A program made the translations under genes and the position numbers. Shown here in pieces: positions 33,280-41,138 of a DNA stretch of 64,000 bases. Source of the DNA: CAZCFB01 sp964511535. GTDB taxonomy: Bacteria > Myxococcota_A > Polyangia > GCA-2747355 > CAZCFB01. The stretch spans positions 104,603 through 168,602 of the forward strand of contig CAZEFW010000002.1 of the NCBI GenBank assembly GCA_964511535.1, given 5' to 3'. Positions within the stretch are counted from its first letter, which is position 1. Each line of letters opens with the position of its first letter. The notes beneath the pieces were generated by a model. That model made no database searches. It saw only the letters and a program-made list of their open reading frames with translations, and was not told where the DNA came from.

Positions 33280-33797
33280 GAGCTCTCCTCTCCCTGCCGG
33301 CCGAGCAGGGCCGGATCCTGGTCCAGCAGCGCCAGGCGCAGCCTGCGGCGGGCCCGGTACAGCCGGCTCATCACGGTGCCCGTGGGCACCCCCAGGATCT
33401 GCGCCATCTCCTCGTAGGACAGGTCCTGAAAATGTCGAAGCTCGATCACTTCGCGATGCTCCTGTGCCAGCTGCCCGATGGCGCGGGCCAGGGCGTCGCT
33501 TCGCTCTCGCTGCAGCAGCCGCGCCTCGGCGCCATCAGCCCCCGCGGGGCGGTCGTCCACCCCGAGGCCCGGGCGCGCCGGATCCCGCGGTCGCCTGCGC
33601 AGCCGGTCAAAGCAGTGGTTGCGCAGGATCCGATAGAACCAGGGATAGAACGGCCGCGACCGGTCGTACCCCTCGCTGGCCGCCAGGGCCCGGGTGGCCG
33701 CCTCCTGGCAAGCGTCCCGGGACTCCTCCCGGTCGCCCAGCCAGCGGTAGGCCGCCACGTAGCCCCGGGGCAGCGCCTGCTCGAGCAACTGTCTCAT
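33276..33797 (-). CDS. ECF RNA polymerase sigma factor
   Basis: 173 residues. Sigma region 2 is GDREESRDACQEAATRALAASEGYDRSRPFYPWFYRILRNHCFDRLRRR. Region 4 is AIGQLAQEHREVIELRHFQDLSYEEMAQILGVPTGTVMSRLYRARRRLRLAL, with the usual GVPTGTVMSRLYRAR recognition helix. It will direct a small regulon, probably including its own operon. ATG 33797 is chosen for length; AGGAG lies 12 bases upstream and a TTG at 33809 is an alternative. Further upstream the frame runs antisense-like through the DUF5808 gene and is not protein-like. It is coupled to the anti-sigma gene by an ATGA overlap. Confidence 0.92.
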   Translation of the reverse strand: MRQLLEQALPRGYVAAYRWLGDREESRDACQEAATRALAASEGYDRSRPFYPWFYRILRNHCFDRLRRRPRDPARPGLGVDDRPAGADGAEARLLQRERSDALARAIGQLAQEHREVIELRHFQDLSYEEMAQILGVPTGTVMSRLYRARRRLRLALLDQDPALLGRQGEESS

Positions 33798-33832
33798 CTC
33801 CGCGCTCAACTCCTGGCCAGGGTCGCCCGGCC

Positions 33833-34051
33833 TCAGCCCAAGATCAACCAGGTGAAGGCCACGATGGACGCCAGCATCCCCCAGGTGGCCGGCCGCGCGA
33901 AGTTCAACGTCCAACCCCAGCCGAACGCCTTGGGGCTGAAAACCGGGCCGTCGGGGTTCCACAGCCGCCGGGCGAAGCGGGCCAAACGGGGGTAACGCCA
34001 ATCATAAGGGATTCCCAGGTATCTACCTTGAATGTCAGTGATTCTATTCAT
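33833..34051 (-). CDS. Small membrane protein, DUF5808-like
   Basis: 72 residues. It opens with the family motif GIPYDWRYPRLARFARRLWNPDGPVFSPKAFGWGWTLNFARPATW and ends in a single membrane helix (GMLASIVAFTWLILG). DUF5808 proteins have no known function but are regular neighbours of regulators and membrane proteins. AGGAGG lies five bases before ATG 34051, a strong start. It lies 35 bases upstream of the ECF sigma gene, so it is probably the first gene of the four-gene operon. Confidence 0.82.
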   Translation of the reverse strand: MNRITDIQGRYLGIPYDWRYPRLARFARRLWNPDGPVFSPKAFGWGWTLNFARPATWGMLASIVAFTWLILG

Positions 34052-34124
34052 GGCCGCCTCCTGCGTCCGTTCTCTACTGGGCTCTACGGAGGCGAGGGCG
34101 GTTTATTCCGCCCGATGGGAAGAT

Positions 34125-34748
34125 TTATTGCTGATCGAGGTAGGCGCTATAGTCCGCGGCCGTGAAGATTCGGGCCCGCTTGCCTGCGGCCATGGGCCTG
34201 GCCGTTAGCCAGTCAGCGGCCAGCTGGAGCACCTCCACCCTGCAGGCCAGGGAGTAATACTCGTCCTCGCTGAACGGGGCCGCGTTGGCCAGCATCTCGG
34301 ACAGACCGTCGTGGGCCTCGATCATGGTGCCCAGGGAGCCGTCATAATCGGGATCCTTGCCCCGGCTGTACACCTCGCCCGCCATGCCCACCGGGTAGAA
34401 ATAGAGGAAGCAGCTGGCAAGCTCCATCCGCCAGCCTTCGGGCGCCCCGGATCCCACGGCCCACCGGCCGTTGAGCACCCGCCGCGCCACCTCGCCGAAG
34501 TAACACCCTGATGAGGCCACGATGAGGTGGAGGACCTCCTCGGTGGCGTCCTCCGGGACCTCTCGCAGGTACATGTCCACCAGGGGCAAGGTCTCGTAGG
34601 TGTAGTCAGGATCCACTCCCGTGACATGGGCGGCGCCCTTGCGCGCCAGCTCGGCCAGGTCCAGCACCCGGCTCGGGACGTCGCCGTCTCCGCCTCCGCC
34701 TGACCGGCGTTTCTGTTTACTCTTGGATTTCGATTTTGCCTTGGCCAT
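34125..34748 (-). CDS. Hypothetical cytoplasmic protein with Lys/Ser-rich N-terminus
   Basis: 207 residues. The first ~30 are Lys/Ser-rich and disordered (MAKAKSKSKSKQKRRSGGGG). The rest is a helical domain with many aromatic and acidic residues: YETLPLVDMYLREVPEDATEEVLHLIVASSGCYFGEVARRVLNGRWAVG, ELASCFLYFYPVGMAGEVYSRG and IFTAADYSAYLDQQ. I do not recognise a family with certainty. ATG 34748 follows TAGTCT by seven bases, matching the leaderless pattern. It is divergent from the CpXC gene, 142 bases away. Confidence 0.7.
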   Translation of the reverse strand: MAKAKSKSKSKQKRRSGGGGDGDVPSRVLDLAELARKGAAHVTGVDPDYTYETLPLVDMYLREVPEDATEEVLHLIVASSGCYFGEVARRVLNGRWAVGSGAPEGWRMELASCFLYFYPVGMAGEVYSRGKDPDYDGSLGTMIEAHDGLSEMLANAAPFSEDEYYSLACRVEVLQLAADWLTARPMAAGKRARIFTAADYSAYLDQQ

Positions 34749-34755
34749 GCACGAG

Positions 34756-34761
34756 AGACTA
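34756..34761 (-). promoter_or_regulatory. -10-like TAGTCT, 7 nt before ATG 34748
   Basis: On the minus strand TAGTCT is followed by CTCGTGC and ATG, with no ribosome site. Confidence 0.35.
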
Positions 34762-34890
34762 AGGCCTAAAGTCGAAACCCCAAAGCCCAAAGTCCGCTGT
34801 ATAGATCGAACACAAAATGGTGTAATGTTGCCCCCGATCATGGATTGGCGACCGTCGCGGAACCAGTGACGGAACGGAGAGATCATACTC

Positions 34891-37806
34891 ATGAGCACCA
34901 CCCCGAGCCCCATCCACTACCTCGGCAAGCCGGGGCAGACCCGCCAGGAGACCATCCACTACACCTGCTCCCAGTGCGGGCAGCTGTTCGGCGCCCAGGT
35001 CTATACCTGCATCAACCTGGCCACGGATCCGAACCTGGCCACCCTGTTGGCCCAGCGCGAGCTGAACACCATCAAGTGCCCGGCGTGCGCCACCGTGGGG
35101 CGGCCCAACATGCCGCTGGTGTACCACGATCCCGAGGGCCGCCGGCTGGTGCTGATGCTGCCCAAGGGCTCGCGCCACCGGGAGCTGCCCGAGCGGTTCG
35201 AGTTCATGCGCGAGGTCATGGACGACGCCGCCGACGTGGCGGACTACGTCCTCACCCCTCAGGTGGCGTTCGGCGTGGGCGGCCTGGCCAAGCTGCTGAA
35301 GGAGGCCCGGGCGGCCCGCAAGCGAGACCTGGAGGAGTCGAAGCTCCAGGCCGATCAAGAGGCCGAGCTGGTGCGCCGCCAGGCCGAGCTGGACCGCAAG
35401 GAAGAGTCGCTGGGGCAGATGAACCAGCGGGTCGACGAGGTGGAGCTGCGCGAGAGCGAGCTGGTGGCCAAGGAGGAGGACCTGCAGACCAAGCAGGAAG
35501 ACCTGGTCTCCCGCCGGGCGCGGGTGGTCAAGGAGCGCGAGGCGCTGGCCGCGGGGTGGAGCGAGCTGGAGCGCGAGCGCGAGAGCCTGCGCGCGCTGTC
35601 CGTAGAGCTGCAAGCCAAGGAGCGGGCTTACCGCGAGCGCAGCCGCGAGGCCGCCGCGGCCGCCGCCGCGCCGCCGCCGCCACCGGAGCCGGAGGTTGAC
35701 CTCGATGCCCTGCCCACGGTGGATCAGCGCGCGCCGACCACGGAGATGTCCGAGCCCGCCGCCGCGCCTCCGCCCATCCCGGCCGAGGCCGAGGTGGTCC
35801 AGGAGGGCCCGGGCGGACCGTGGGAGCTGAACCTGGACCGCCGGCCGCGCATGGAGGTGGACGCCTGGCGGGCCGGTGACCAGCGCGAGTACTACCTGTA
35901 CAAGGACGGCAAGATCTACCTGATGGCCAAGCTGGACGAGGACCGGCTCGGCATGTTCAAGGATGAGACGCCGCGCATCATGGTCCAGCTGTACGGCTTC
36001 CCCCAGGGGCCGCTGCCGGTGCTGGTGGTGCTGCCCGGGGCGGAGGACGACCCGGAGGCCCAGCTGGACAACGCCCTGTACTACCACCTGAACATGGACG
36101 AGGAGGAGGATCAGGACCTGCTCGGGCAGCTGGCCCGGGAGTTCGACGTGGTGTTCGACCTGTTCGACGAGGAGTCGCGCCCCGTGGCCACCTGGGGCTT
36201 GCAGGAGCCGCTGGCCGACAACGTGGTGGACATCCTGCGCAGGGTGGAGGTGCAGCTCGACACCATGGGGCGCGGCCAGGCCGAATACCCCGGCGCGGTG
36301 CGGGCGTACCTGGCGCTGGGCGAGGAGCGCCTCGGCCGCAAGCAACACAACTTCTCTCCTGACAGTTTCCAGGAGTTGCCCACGCCGGCGGCCGTACGCC
36401 TGGCCCTGGGCATCGTCTCCTACTGGTCCGAGCCCGAGAACCAGGACTACCTGGTCCTGGTCAAGAGCTTCCCCGTGACCTACTGGAAGGACATCAGGCT
36501 GCGGGTGGTCAAGCGGGCCCTGGACTACGGGCTCTCCCTGACGCCGCCCCTGTCCGACTTCGCCCTGCTGGAGAAGCTCGCCCCATCCCGGGAGGAGCTG
36601 CTGCGCACCTCGGTGGCCAACTTCGCCGAGGTCAGCCTGCGCATCAAGCCGAGCGACCTGGACCCCCAGCAGGAGTACGAGAACTGGAAGATGCTGCTGT
36701 CCGACTGCGCCGTGGAAGGGGTGCAGGTGGACAGCGAGATGGAGGAGCTGGCGGCGGCGGCGGGCAAGCGCGCCAGCCCCGTGCAGGCCGAGGAGGAGAT
36801 CCTCGACCTGAGCGTGCTGAGCGAGGAGGAGCTGCTGCCGCTGCTCACCGAGCGTGACCAGCGCCGCGACGCGGCCCTGGAGCTGTGTGAGCGGGGCAAC
36901 CTGGAGCACCTGGAGCCGGCGTACAACGCCGTGTGCAACATGACCCGCTCCGAGGTGGCCCGGGTGCTGCCAGCGCTGATCCAGTTCGGTGAGCCGTCGG
37001 TGCCGCTGCTGATCAAGGGCCTGCGTCACCGCAAGTCCTACGTGCGCCAGGGGTCGGCCCTGGCCCTGGCCCAGCTCAAGGCGGGCCCCGGCCTGGAGCC
37101 CCTCATCGACCTGCTGCTGGGCGAGCCGACCAACGTGTGGAAGGAGGCGGCGCGGGCCATCGGCGCCATGGGTCCCATGGGGCTCGGCGCGCTCATCTCG
37201 AGCGCCCGCTCAGCCGACGGCGACGAGCGCGAGCGTATCGCCTGGGCCTTCGCCCACGGCGCCCTGGACGAGCGGGGCAAGGCCGAGGTCGAGGCCATGG
37301 CCAGGGGCAAGAACGCGGTGCTGGCCAAGGTGGCCAACCGGGCCCTGGAGGTGATGGAGGACGTGCTGGCCCACGACGAAGAGGTCAAGGGGCAGCGCCC
37401 CATGGGCGAGCAGACCATCGTGCGGTCGTTTTCGCGCCAGTTCTTCGACGCCCTGGCGGGCGAGGTGAGCGAGCTCGAGGACGACTACATCCTCGACGAG
37501 GAGCCGATCCTGTCGGAGGACGGGCTGCGCGAGATCACCGGCGAGGCGCAGGACGAGGACCCGCTGGACCTGGACCAGGACGAGGACGACGAGGAGGCGG
37601 TGGACGCCGACGAGGTGGGCCTGGAGGAGATCCTCGACGAGGAGGTGCTGGAGGAGGGCGAGGACGAGGCCCAGGAGGAGGTCTCCGAGGAGAGCGGCGT
37701 GTTCGACCTGCTGTCCGAGGAAGAGGTGGAGGAGGAGGAAGAGGTGGACGAGGAGGACATCATCGCCGCGGAGAGTTCCCCCTCGGCAGAGCTGGAGAAG
37801 AAGTGA
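34891..37806 (+). CDS. CpXC-domain protein with coiled coil, HEAT repeats and acidic tail
   Basis: 971 residues. Residues ~20-120 form a CpXC domain (HYTCSQCGQLFGAQVYTCINLATDPNL...LNTIKCPACATVG), with two Cys pairs likely to bind zinc. Residues ~130-250 are a long, highly charged coiled coil, then a Pro/Ala linker. Residues ~300-600 are a globular domain I do not recognise. Residues ~640-830 are HEAT-like helical repeats (LPALIQFGEPSVPLLIKGLRHRKSYVRQGSALALAQL, WKEAARAIGAMGPMGLGALI). The last ~110 residues are extremely Asp/Glu-rich. No signal peptide, so it is probably cytoplasmic and scaffolding. GGAGAG precedes the ATG. The phosphoesterase gene starts seven bases after its stop, so they are one operon. 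Confidence 0.82.
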   Translation: MSTTPSPIHYLGKPGQTRQETIHYTCSQCGQLFGAQVYTCINLATDPNLATLLAQRELNTIKCPACATVGRPNMPLVYHDPEGRRLVLMLPKGSRHRELPERFEFMREVMDDAADVADYVLTPQVAFGVGGLAKLLKEARAARKRDLEESKLQADQEAELVRRQAELDRKEESLGQMNQRVDEVELRESELVAKEEDLQTKQEDLVSRRARVVKEREALAAGWSELERERESLRALSVELQAKERAYRERSREAAAAAAAPPPPPEPEVDLDALPTVDQRAPTTEMSEPAAAPPPIPAEAEVVQEGPGGPWELNLDRRPRMEVDAWRAGDQREYYLYKDGKIYLMAKLDEDRLGMFKDETPRIMVQLYGFPQGPLPVLVVLPGAEDDPEAQLDNALYYHLNMDEEEDQDLLGQLAREFDVVFDLFDEESRPVATWGLQEPLADNVVDILRRVEVQLDTMGRGQAEYPGAVRAYLALGEERLGRKQHNFSPDSFQELPTPAAVRLALGIVSYWSEPENQDYLVLVKSFPVTYWKDIRLRVVKRALDYGLSLTPPLSDFALLEKLAPSREELLRTSVANFAEVSLRIKPSDLDPQQEYENWKMLLSDCAVEGVQVDSEMEELAAAAGKRASPVQAEEEILDLSVLSEEELLPLLTERDQRRDAALELCERGNLEHLEPAYNAVCNMTRSEVARVLPALIQFGEPSVPLLIKGLRHRKSYVRQGSALALAQLKAGPGLEPLIDLLLGEPTNVWKEAARAIGAMGPMGLGALISSARSADGDERERIAWAFAHGALDERGKAEVEAMARGKNAVLAKVANRALEVMEDVLAHDEEVKGQRPMGEQTIVRSFSRQFFDALAGEVSELEDDYILDEEPILSEDGLREITGEAQDEDPLDLDQDEDDEEAVDADEVGLEEILDEEVLEEGEDEAQEEVSEESGVFDLLSEEEVEEEEEVDEEDIIAAESSPSAELEKK

Positions 37807-37813
37807 GGTTGTA

Positions 37814-38545
37814 ATGCGGTTCGGTATCTTTTCAGACGTTCACTCCAACCTCCCCGCGCTCAAGGCCACGCTCAAGGTCATGGAGTCCGAGGAGATCGAC
37901 AAGTACATCTGCCTCGGTGATGTGGTGGGGTACGGGGGGAGGCCCAGGGAGTGCACTGACCTCGTGATGGGCCTGACCTCCGTGACGGTGCTCGGCAACC
38001 ATGACGCCGCCGTGTCGGGGCGCATGGACTACTCCTACTACTACGACGCGGCCCGGGAGGCGCTCGACCTGCACTCCAAGTGGGTCAGCGAGGAGAACCT
38101 GATGTGGCTGCGCTCCCTGCCGTACGAGCACCAGGAGCTCGGGCTCTCCTTCTGCCACGGCTCGCCCATGGATCTGGACCAGTTCGAGTATGTGTTCGCG
38201 CTGGATCAGGCGCGGCGGCTGCTCTACATGTGGGAGGACCTCTCGCGGGTGACCTTCATCGGTCACTCCCACCTGTGCAAGAAGTACGCGCTGTCCCGGG
38301 ACGACGTGCACGAGGTGGTCACCGACAAGTTCAAGATCCGCGACGGCTTCAAGTACATCATCTCGGTGGGCAGCGTGGGGCAGCCGCGGGACTATGATCC
38401 GCGCGCGGCGTACGCCCTGTTCGACACCGAGGATATGTCCTTCGAGCTCAAGCGGGTGGAGTACGACATCGAGCAGGCGGCCAACGACATCTTCGCCACC
38501 GATCTGGAGCGCAACTTCGGTAACCGGCTCTTCCTGGGCGTCTGA
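37814..38545 (+). CDS. Calcineurin-like metallophosphoesterase (YfcE/MJ0936-type)
   Basis: 243 residues. All five metal-site blocks are present in order: FSDVHSN (DxH), LGDVVGYGGRP (GDxxG), VLGNHDAAV (GNHD), LSFCHGSPMD and FIGHSHL (GHxH). These bind two metal ions for phosphoester hydrolysis. The substrate may be a cyclic nucleotide or phosphoprotein; nothing in the sequence decides. Its start overlaps almost directly with the end of the CpXC/HEAT gene, which may bring it to its target. A hairpin that can terminate the operon follows at 38632. Confidence 0.92.
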   Translation: MRFGIFSDVHSNLPALKATLKVMESEEIDKYICLGDVVGYGGRPRECTDLVMGLTSVTVLGNHDAAVSGRMDYSYYYDAAREALDLHSKWVSEENLMWLRSLPYEHQELGLSFCHGSPMDLDQFEYVFALDQARRLLYMWEDLSRVTFIGHSHLCKKYALSRDDVHEVVTDKFKIRDGFKYIISVGSVGQPRDYDPRAAYALFDTEDMSFELKRVEYDIEQAANDIFATDLERNFGNRLFLGV

Positions 38546-38631
38546 GCCCGGCGCGGCCTAGCCATTGGCGGCCGGGATGTAGAGGCGGCGTCCGTCCGCT
38601 TTGAACGCGGCAAGATGCCGCGTCTACCGTA

Positions 38632-38652
38632 GAAGCGGCGTCTCGCCGCTTC
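38632..38652 (+). terminator. Intrinsic terminator after phosphoesterase gene
   Basis: GAAGCGGCG (38632-38640) and CGCCGCTTC (38644-38652) form a perfect 9-bp stem with a TCT loop, followed by the T-rich TCTTTGTGT. It ends the CpXC/phosphoesterase transcript just before the next gene's -10 hexamer. Confidence 0.75.
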
Positions 38653-38667
38653 TCTTTGTGTCTACGG

Positions 38668-38673
38668 TATAAT
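38668..38673 (+). promoter_or_regulatory. Consensus -10 TATAAT, 6 nt before ATG 38680
   Basis: A perfect TATAAT is followed by CGGCCA and the ATG. Transcription would begin at about the ATG, so the mRNA is probably leaderless. No Shine-Dalgarno is present. This is the clearest member of the TANNNT-N6-start set. Confidence 0.7.
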
Positions 38674-38679
38674 CGGCCA

Positions 38680-41127
38680 ATGCCGATGCCCGGGTTTCGT
38701 GCCCTGCCAGCTGTGGGGCTGGTCTGCTGCTTGCTCCTGAGCTGTCAGTACGACCTGGGTCAGACCTGGCCGGACGGGGCGGCGCCGAGGGATCGGGGGG
38801 CCGAGGACCGGGGCGCAGACCTGCAGGCCGACGGCAAGGGAGGCGATGGGCCGCCGTCAGCGGACGGGGCCGTCAGCGCCGACGGTAAGGTCACTGCCCC
38901 CGACGGCAAGGTCACCGCCCCCGACGGCAAGGTCACCCCGCCCGACGGCAAGGTCACCCCGCCCGACAGCAAGCTCGCCCAACCCGACAACAAGCTCCTG
39001 CCCGACCTGCCGGCTCCCAAGCCCAAGGTGTCGCTGGTATCGCCCAAGCTGGTCTACAACACCAAGAAGCACCTCATCGACTTCACCTTCAACGTGGTCA
39101 GCCCCGTGGCGGTCAACAAGTGCGACCTGCTGCTGGACGGCAAGGTGGCAGGCACCGCGGCCCAGCCGTCGGGCGTCACCGTGGTGACCCACGGCCCGGT
39201 GGGGGTGGGCAAGAAGAAGTGGACCGTCCACTGCGAGACCGCCGCGGGGCAGAAGTTCCAGGCGGGGCAGAGCCGCTATGTCTACGGCGGCTTCGAGACG
39301 CTCAAGGGGTGCAAGACCTCGGGCTGGAGCGCCAACACCTGGTACCGGCTGCTGCTGTCCATCAAGGACCTCAAGAGCGGCTGCTTCGTGGTGGACAAGG
39401 AGAAGGTGCTCCTCGACGGTCACGGCAAGGCCCTGACCTCGGCCCGACGCAAGGATCTGGTCTACTACCGCGTCAACGGCACCAAGGTCTCGGTGCTCGG
39501 CAACCGCACCCTCAAGGGCAAGGGCAACGGCCTGTGGGTCACCGGCTGGCAGAGCCCCTACGGGTCGGCCGGCAGCCGCGCGGTGATGACCGCGGCTGAC
39601 TTCGACGGGGACGGCGACCTCGACCTGGTGACCCACTCCTTCAACTCGCCCCTGCGCCTGTTCAGCAACGACGGCACCGGCGGCTTCGGCGCGGCGGCCG
39701 CCTGGAGCCCCGGCGCCACCGACAAGCTGTTCAACATGCCCCGGCCCTTCGACTTCGACGGCGACGGCAAGCTCGACCTGCTGCTGGCCCACGGCAACGG
39801 CCCCGAGCGCCTCTACCGTGGCAACGGCACCACGGCCGGGCTGAGCCAGGCCCTGAGCGTGTCCATGGGGGACCGGACCTACCAGCTCGACCTGGGCGAC
39901 CTGGACGGTGACGGCGCGGTGGACGTCATCTCGGGCAACACCCACCACTCCACGGTGGACGCGCGGCACCATGTGCTGCTCAGCCGGAATACGCGCAAGG
40001 GGATGAACATGGTCCCCGGGTGGGCGAGCCAGGCCACCGAGGACAACGGGCCGGGCCACAGCTTCCTGGCGGACTTCGACGACGACGGCGACTGGGATCT
40101 GGTCACCCCGCGCAACCACGGGGGCACCGATCGCGTGACCTATGTCCGCCTGAACAACGGCAAGGGGACCGCCTTCACGCAGGCGCACAAGGTGCCGGCC
40201 AGCGAACCCCTGGCCGCCCTGGACATGGACAAGGACGGCGACACCGACCTGCTGGTGGGGCATATCTCCAGCTCGTCCGGGAACCAGCCCGTGGTGCAGG
40301 TCATCCTCAACGACGGCAAGGGCAAGTTCACCGACGGCGTGAAGATCAACTTTAGCCCTTCCTACAGCAAGGCCCTGGTGGTGGCCCATGACCTGGATCA
40401 GGACGGGTTCCCCGAGGTCATCGCCGGCGCCCGCCATGTCAACGGCATCCCGCTGTCGGTCTTCACGCGTACGGCCAAGGGCGCCTCCTTCAAGGCCGCC
40501 TGGACCGGGCTGCCCGGGCAGCTGACCAAGGCGATCCTGGCGCGCGACTTCGACAACGACGGGGACCTCGACCTGTTCGTGGCTCACACCAAGGCCACCA
40601 CACCGCCCACCCGCTACCTCACCTTCCTGCGCCAGTCGGGCAGCAAGCTCAGCTTCAGCAACGACTGGTCAATCTCCGCCACCCCCGCCACCGACTTCAT
40701 CCCGTTCTCCCTGGGGGACCTGGACGGCGGCGCCGGGACGGCGGTGGTGGTGGACGCCGCGCAGGTACGCGTGCAGGGGCTCACCTTGCGTGGGTTCGCC
40801 CGGGCGGTGCTGGTCAAGGGGGACAAGTTCCGCGTTCAGAACCTGACCATCGACGACCCGGACATCGCCGGGGTGGCCGTGACGGGCACCACCCAGGGCG
40901 TCATCGACAACGTCAAGCTGCGCCGCCTGCACCAGGGCGCGGCCATCGAGCTCAAGGGGGCCGGCGCCGTGCAGGTGACCAACTCGACCCTCTGCCCGGC
41001 GGGCCAGGCGCGGGATCTCGTGGCGGCCAGCGCCACCTGCTCGGGGGCCACCACCGTCTCCGGCGCGGGCAACAGCTTCGGCCCGGTCAGCAGCTGCAAG
41101 GGCCTGGCCGGGACCACCTGCAAGTAA
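38680..41127 (+). CDS. Surface lipoprotein: beta-helix interrupted by calcium-loop (VCBS/FG-GAP) repeats
   Basis: 815 residues. Signal peptide ends LVCCLLLSC. A linker of tandem PDGKVT(A/P) units and Asp/Pro-rich sequence follows, then an Ig-like module (~115-205). Residues ~215-300 (KTSGWSANTWYRLLLSIKDLKSGCFVVDKEKVLLDGHG) begin what looks like a beta-helix. Residues ~305-675 carry seven Asp-rich calcium loops (DFDGDGDLDLV, DFDGDGKLDLL, DLDGDGAVDVI, DFDDDGDWDLV, DMDKDGDTDLL, DLDQDGFPEVI, DFDNDGDLDLF), typical of VCBS/FG-GAP propellers. The helix resumes at ~690 (VRVQGLTLRGFARAVLVKGDKFRVQNLTI). It is likely a calcium-dependent adhesin or glycan binder; the role is inferred. Confidence 0.82.
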   Translation: MPMPGFRALPAVGLVCCLLLSCQYDLGQTWPDGAAPRDRGAEDRGADLQADGKGGDGPPSADGAVSADGKVTAPDGKVTAPDGKVTPPDGKVTPPDSKLAQPDNKLLPDLPAPKPKVSLVSPKLVYNTKKHLIDFTFNVVSPVAVNKCDLLLDGKVAGTAAQPSGVTVVTHGPVGVGKKKWTVHCETAAGQKFQAGQSRYVYGGFETLKGCKTSGWSANTWYRLLLSIKDLKSGCFVVDKEKVLLDGHGKALTSARRKDLVYYRVNGTKVSVLGNRTLKGKGNGLWVTGWQSPYGSAGSRAVMTAADFDGDGDLDLVTHSFNSPLRLFSNDGTGGFGAAAAWSPGATDKLFNMPRPFDFDGDGKLDLLLAHGNGPERLYRGNGTTAGLSQALSVSMGDRTYQLDLGDLDGDGAVDVISGNTHHSTVDARHHVLLSRNTRKGMNMVPGWASQATEDNGPGHSFLADFDDDGDWDLVTPRNHGGTDRVTYVRLNNGKGTAFTQAHKVPASEPLAALDMDKDGDTDLLVGHISSSSGNQPVVQVILNDGKGKFTDGVKINFSPSYSKALVVAHDLDQDGFPEVIAGARHVNGIPLSVFTRTAKGASFKAAWTGLPGQLTKAILARDFDNDGDLDLFVAHTKATTPPTRYLTFLRQSGSKLSFSNDWSISATPATDFIPFSLGDLDGGAGTAVVVDAAQVRVQGLTLRGFARAVLVKGDKFRVQNLTIDDPDIAGVAVTGTTQGVIDNVKLRRLHQGAAIELKGAGAVQVTNSTLCPAGQARDLVAASATCSGATTVSGAGNSFGPVSSCKGLAGTTCK
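38881..38985 (+). repeat. 21-bp tandem repeat in lipoprotein linker
   Basis: Five units of GACGGCAAGGTCACC-type sequence start at 38881, 38902, 38923, 38944 and 38965 and encode DGKVTAP/DGKVTPP, decaying to DSKLAQP. The same kind of Asp-Lys-Pro linker is encoded by a different repeat at 25734. Confidence 0.88.
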
Positions 41128-41138
41128 AGCGGCGAAGC

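Noticed and set aside
34749..34913. N-terminal extension of the 34125-34748 protein
   Set aside because: It would overlap the divergent CpXC start and has no conserved character.
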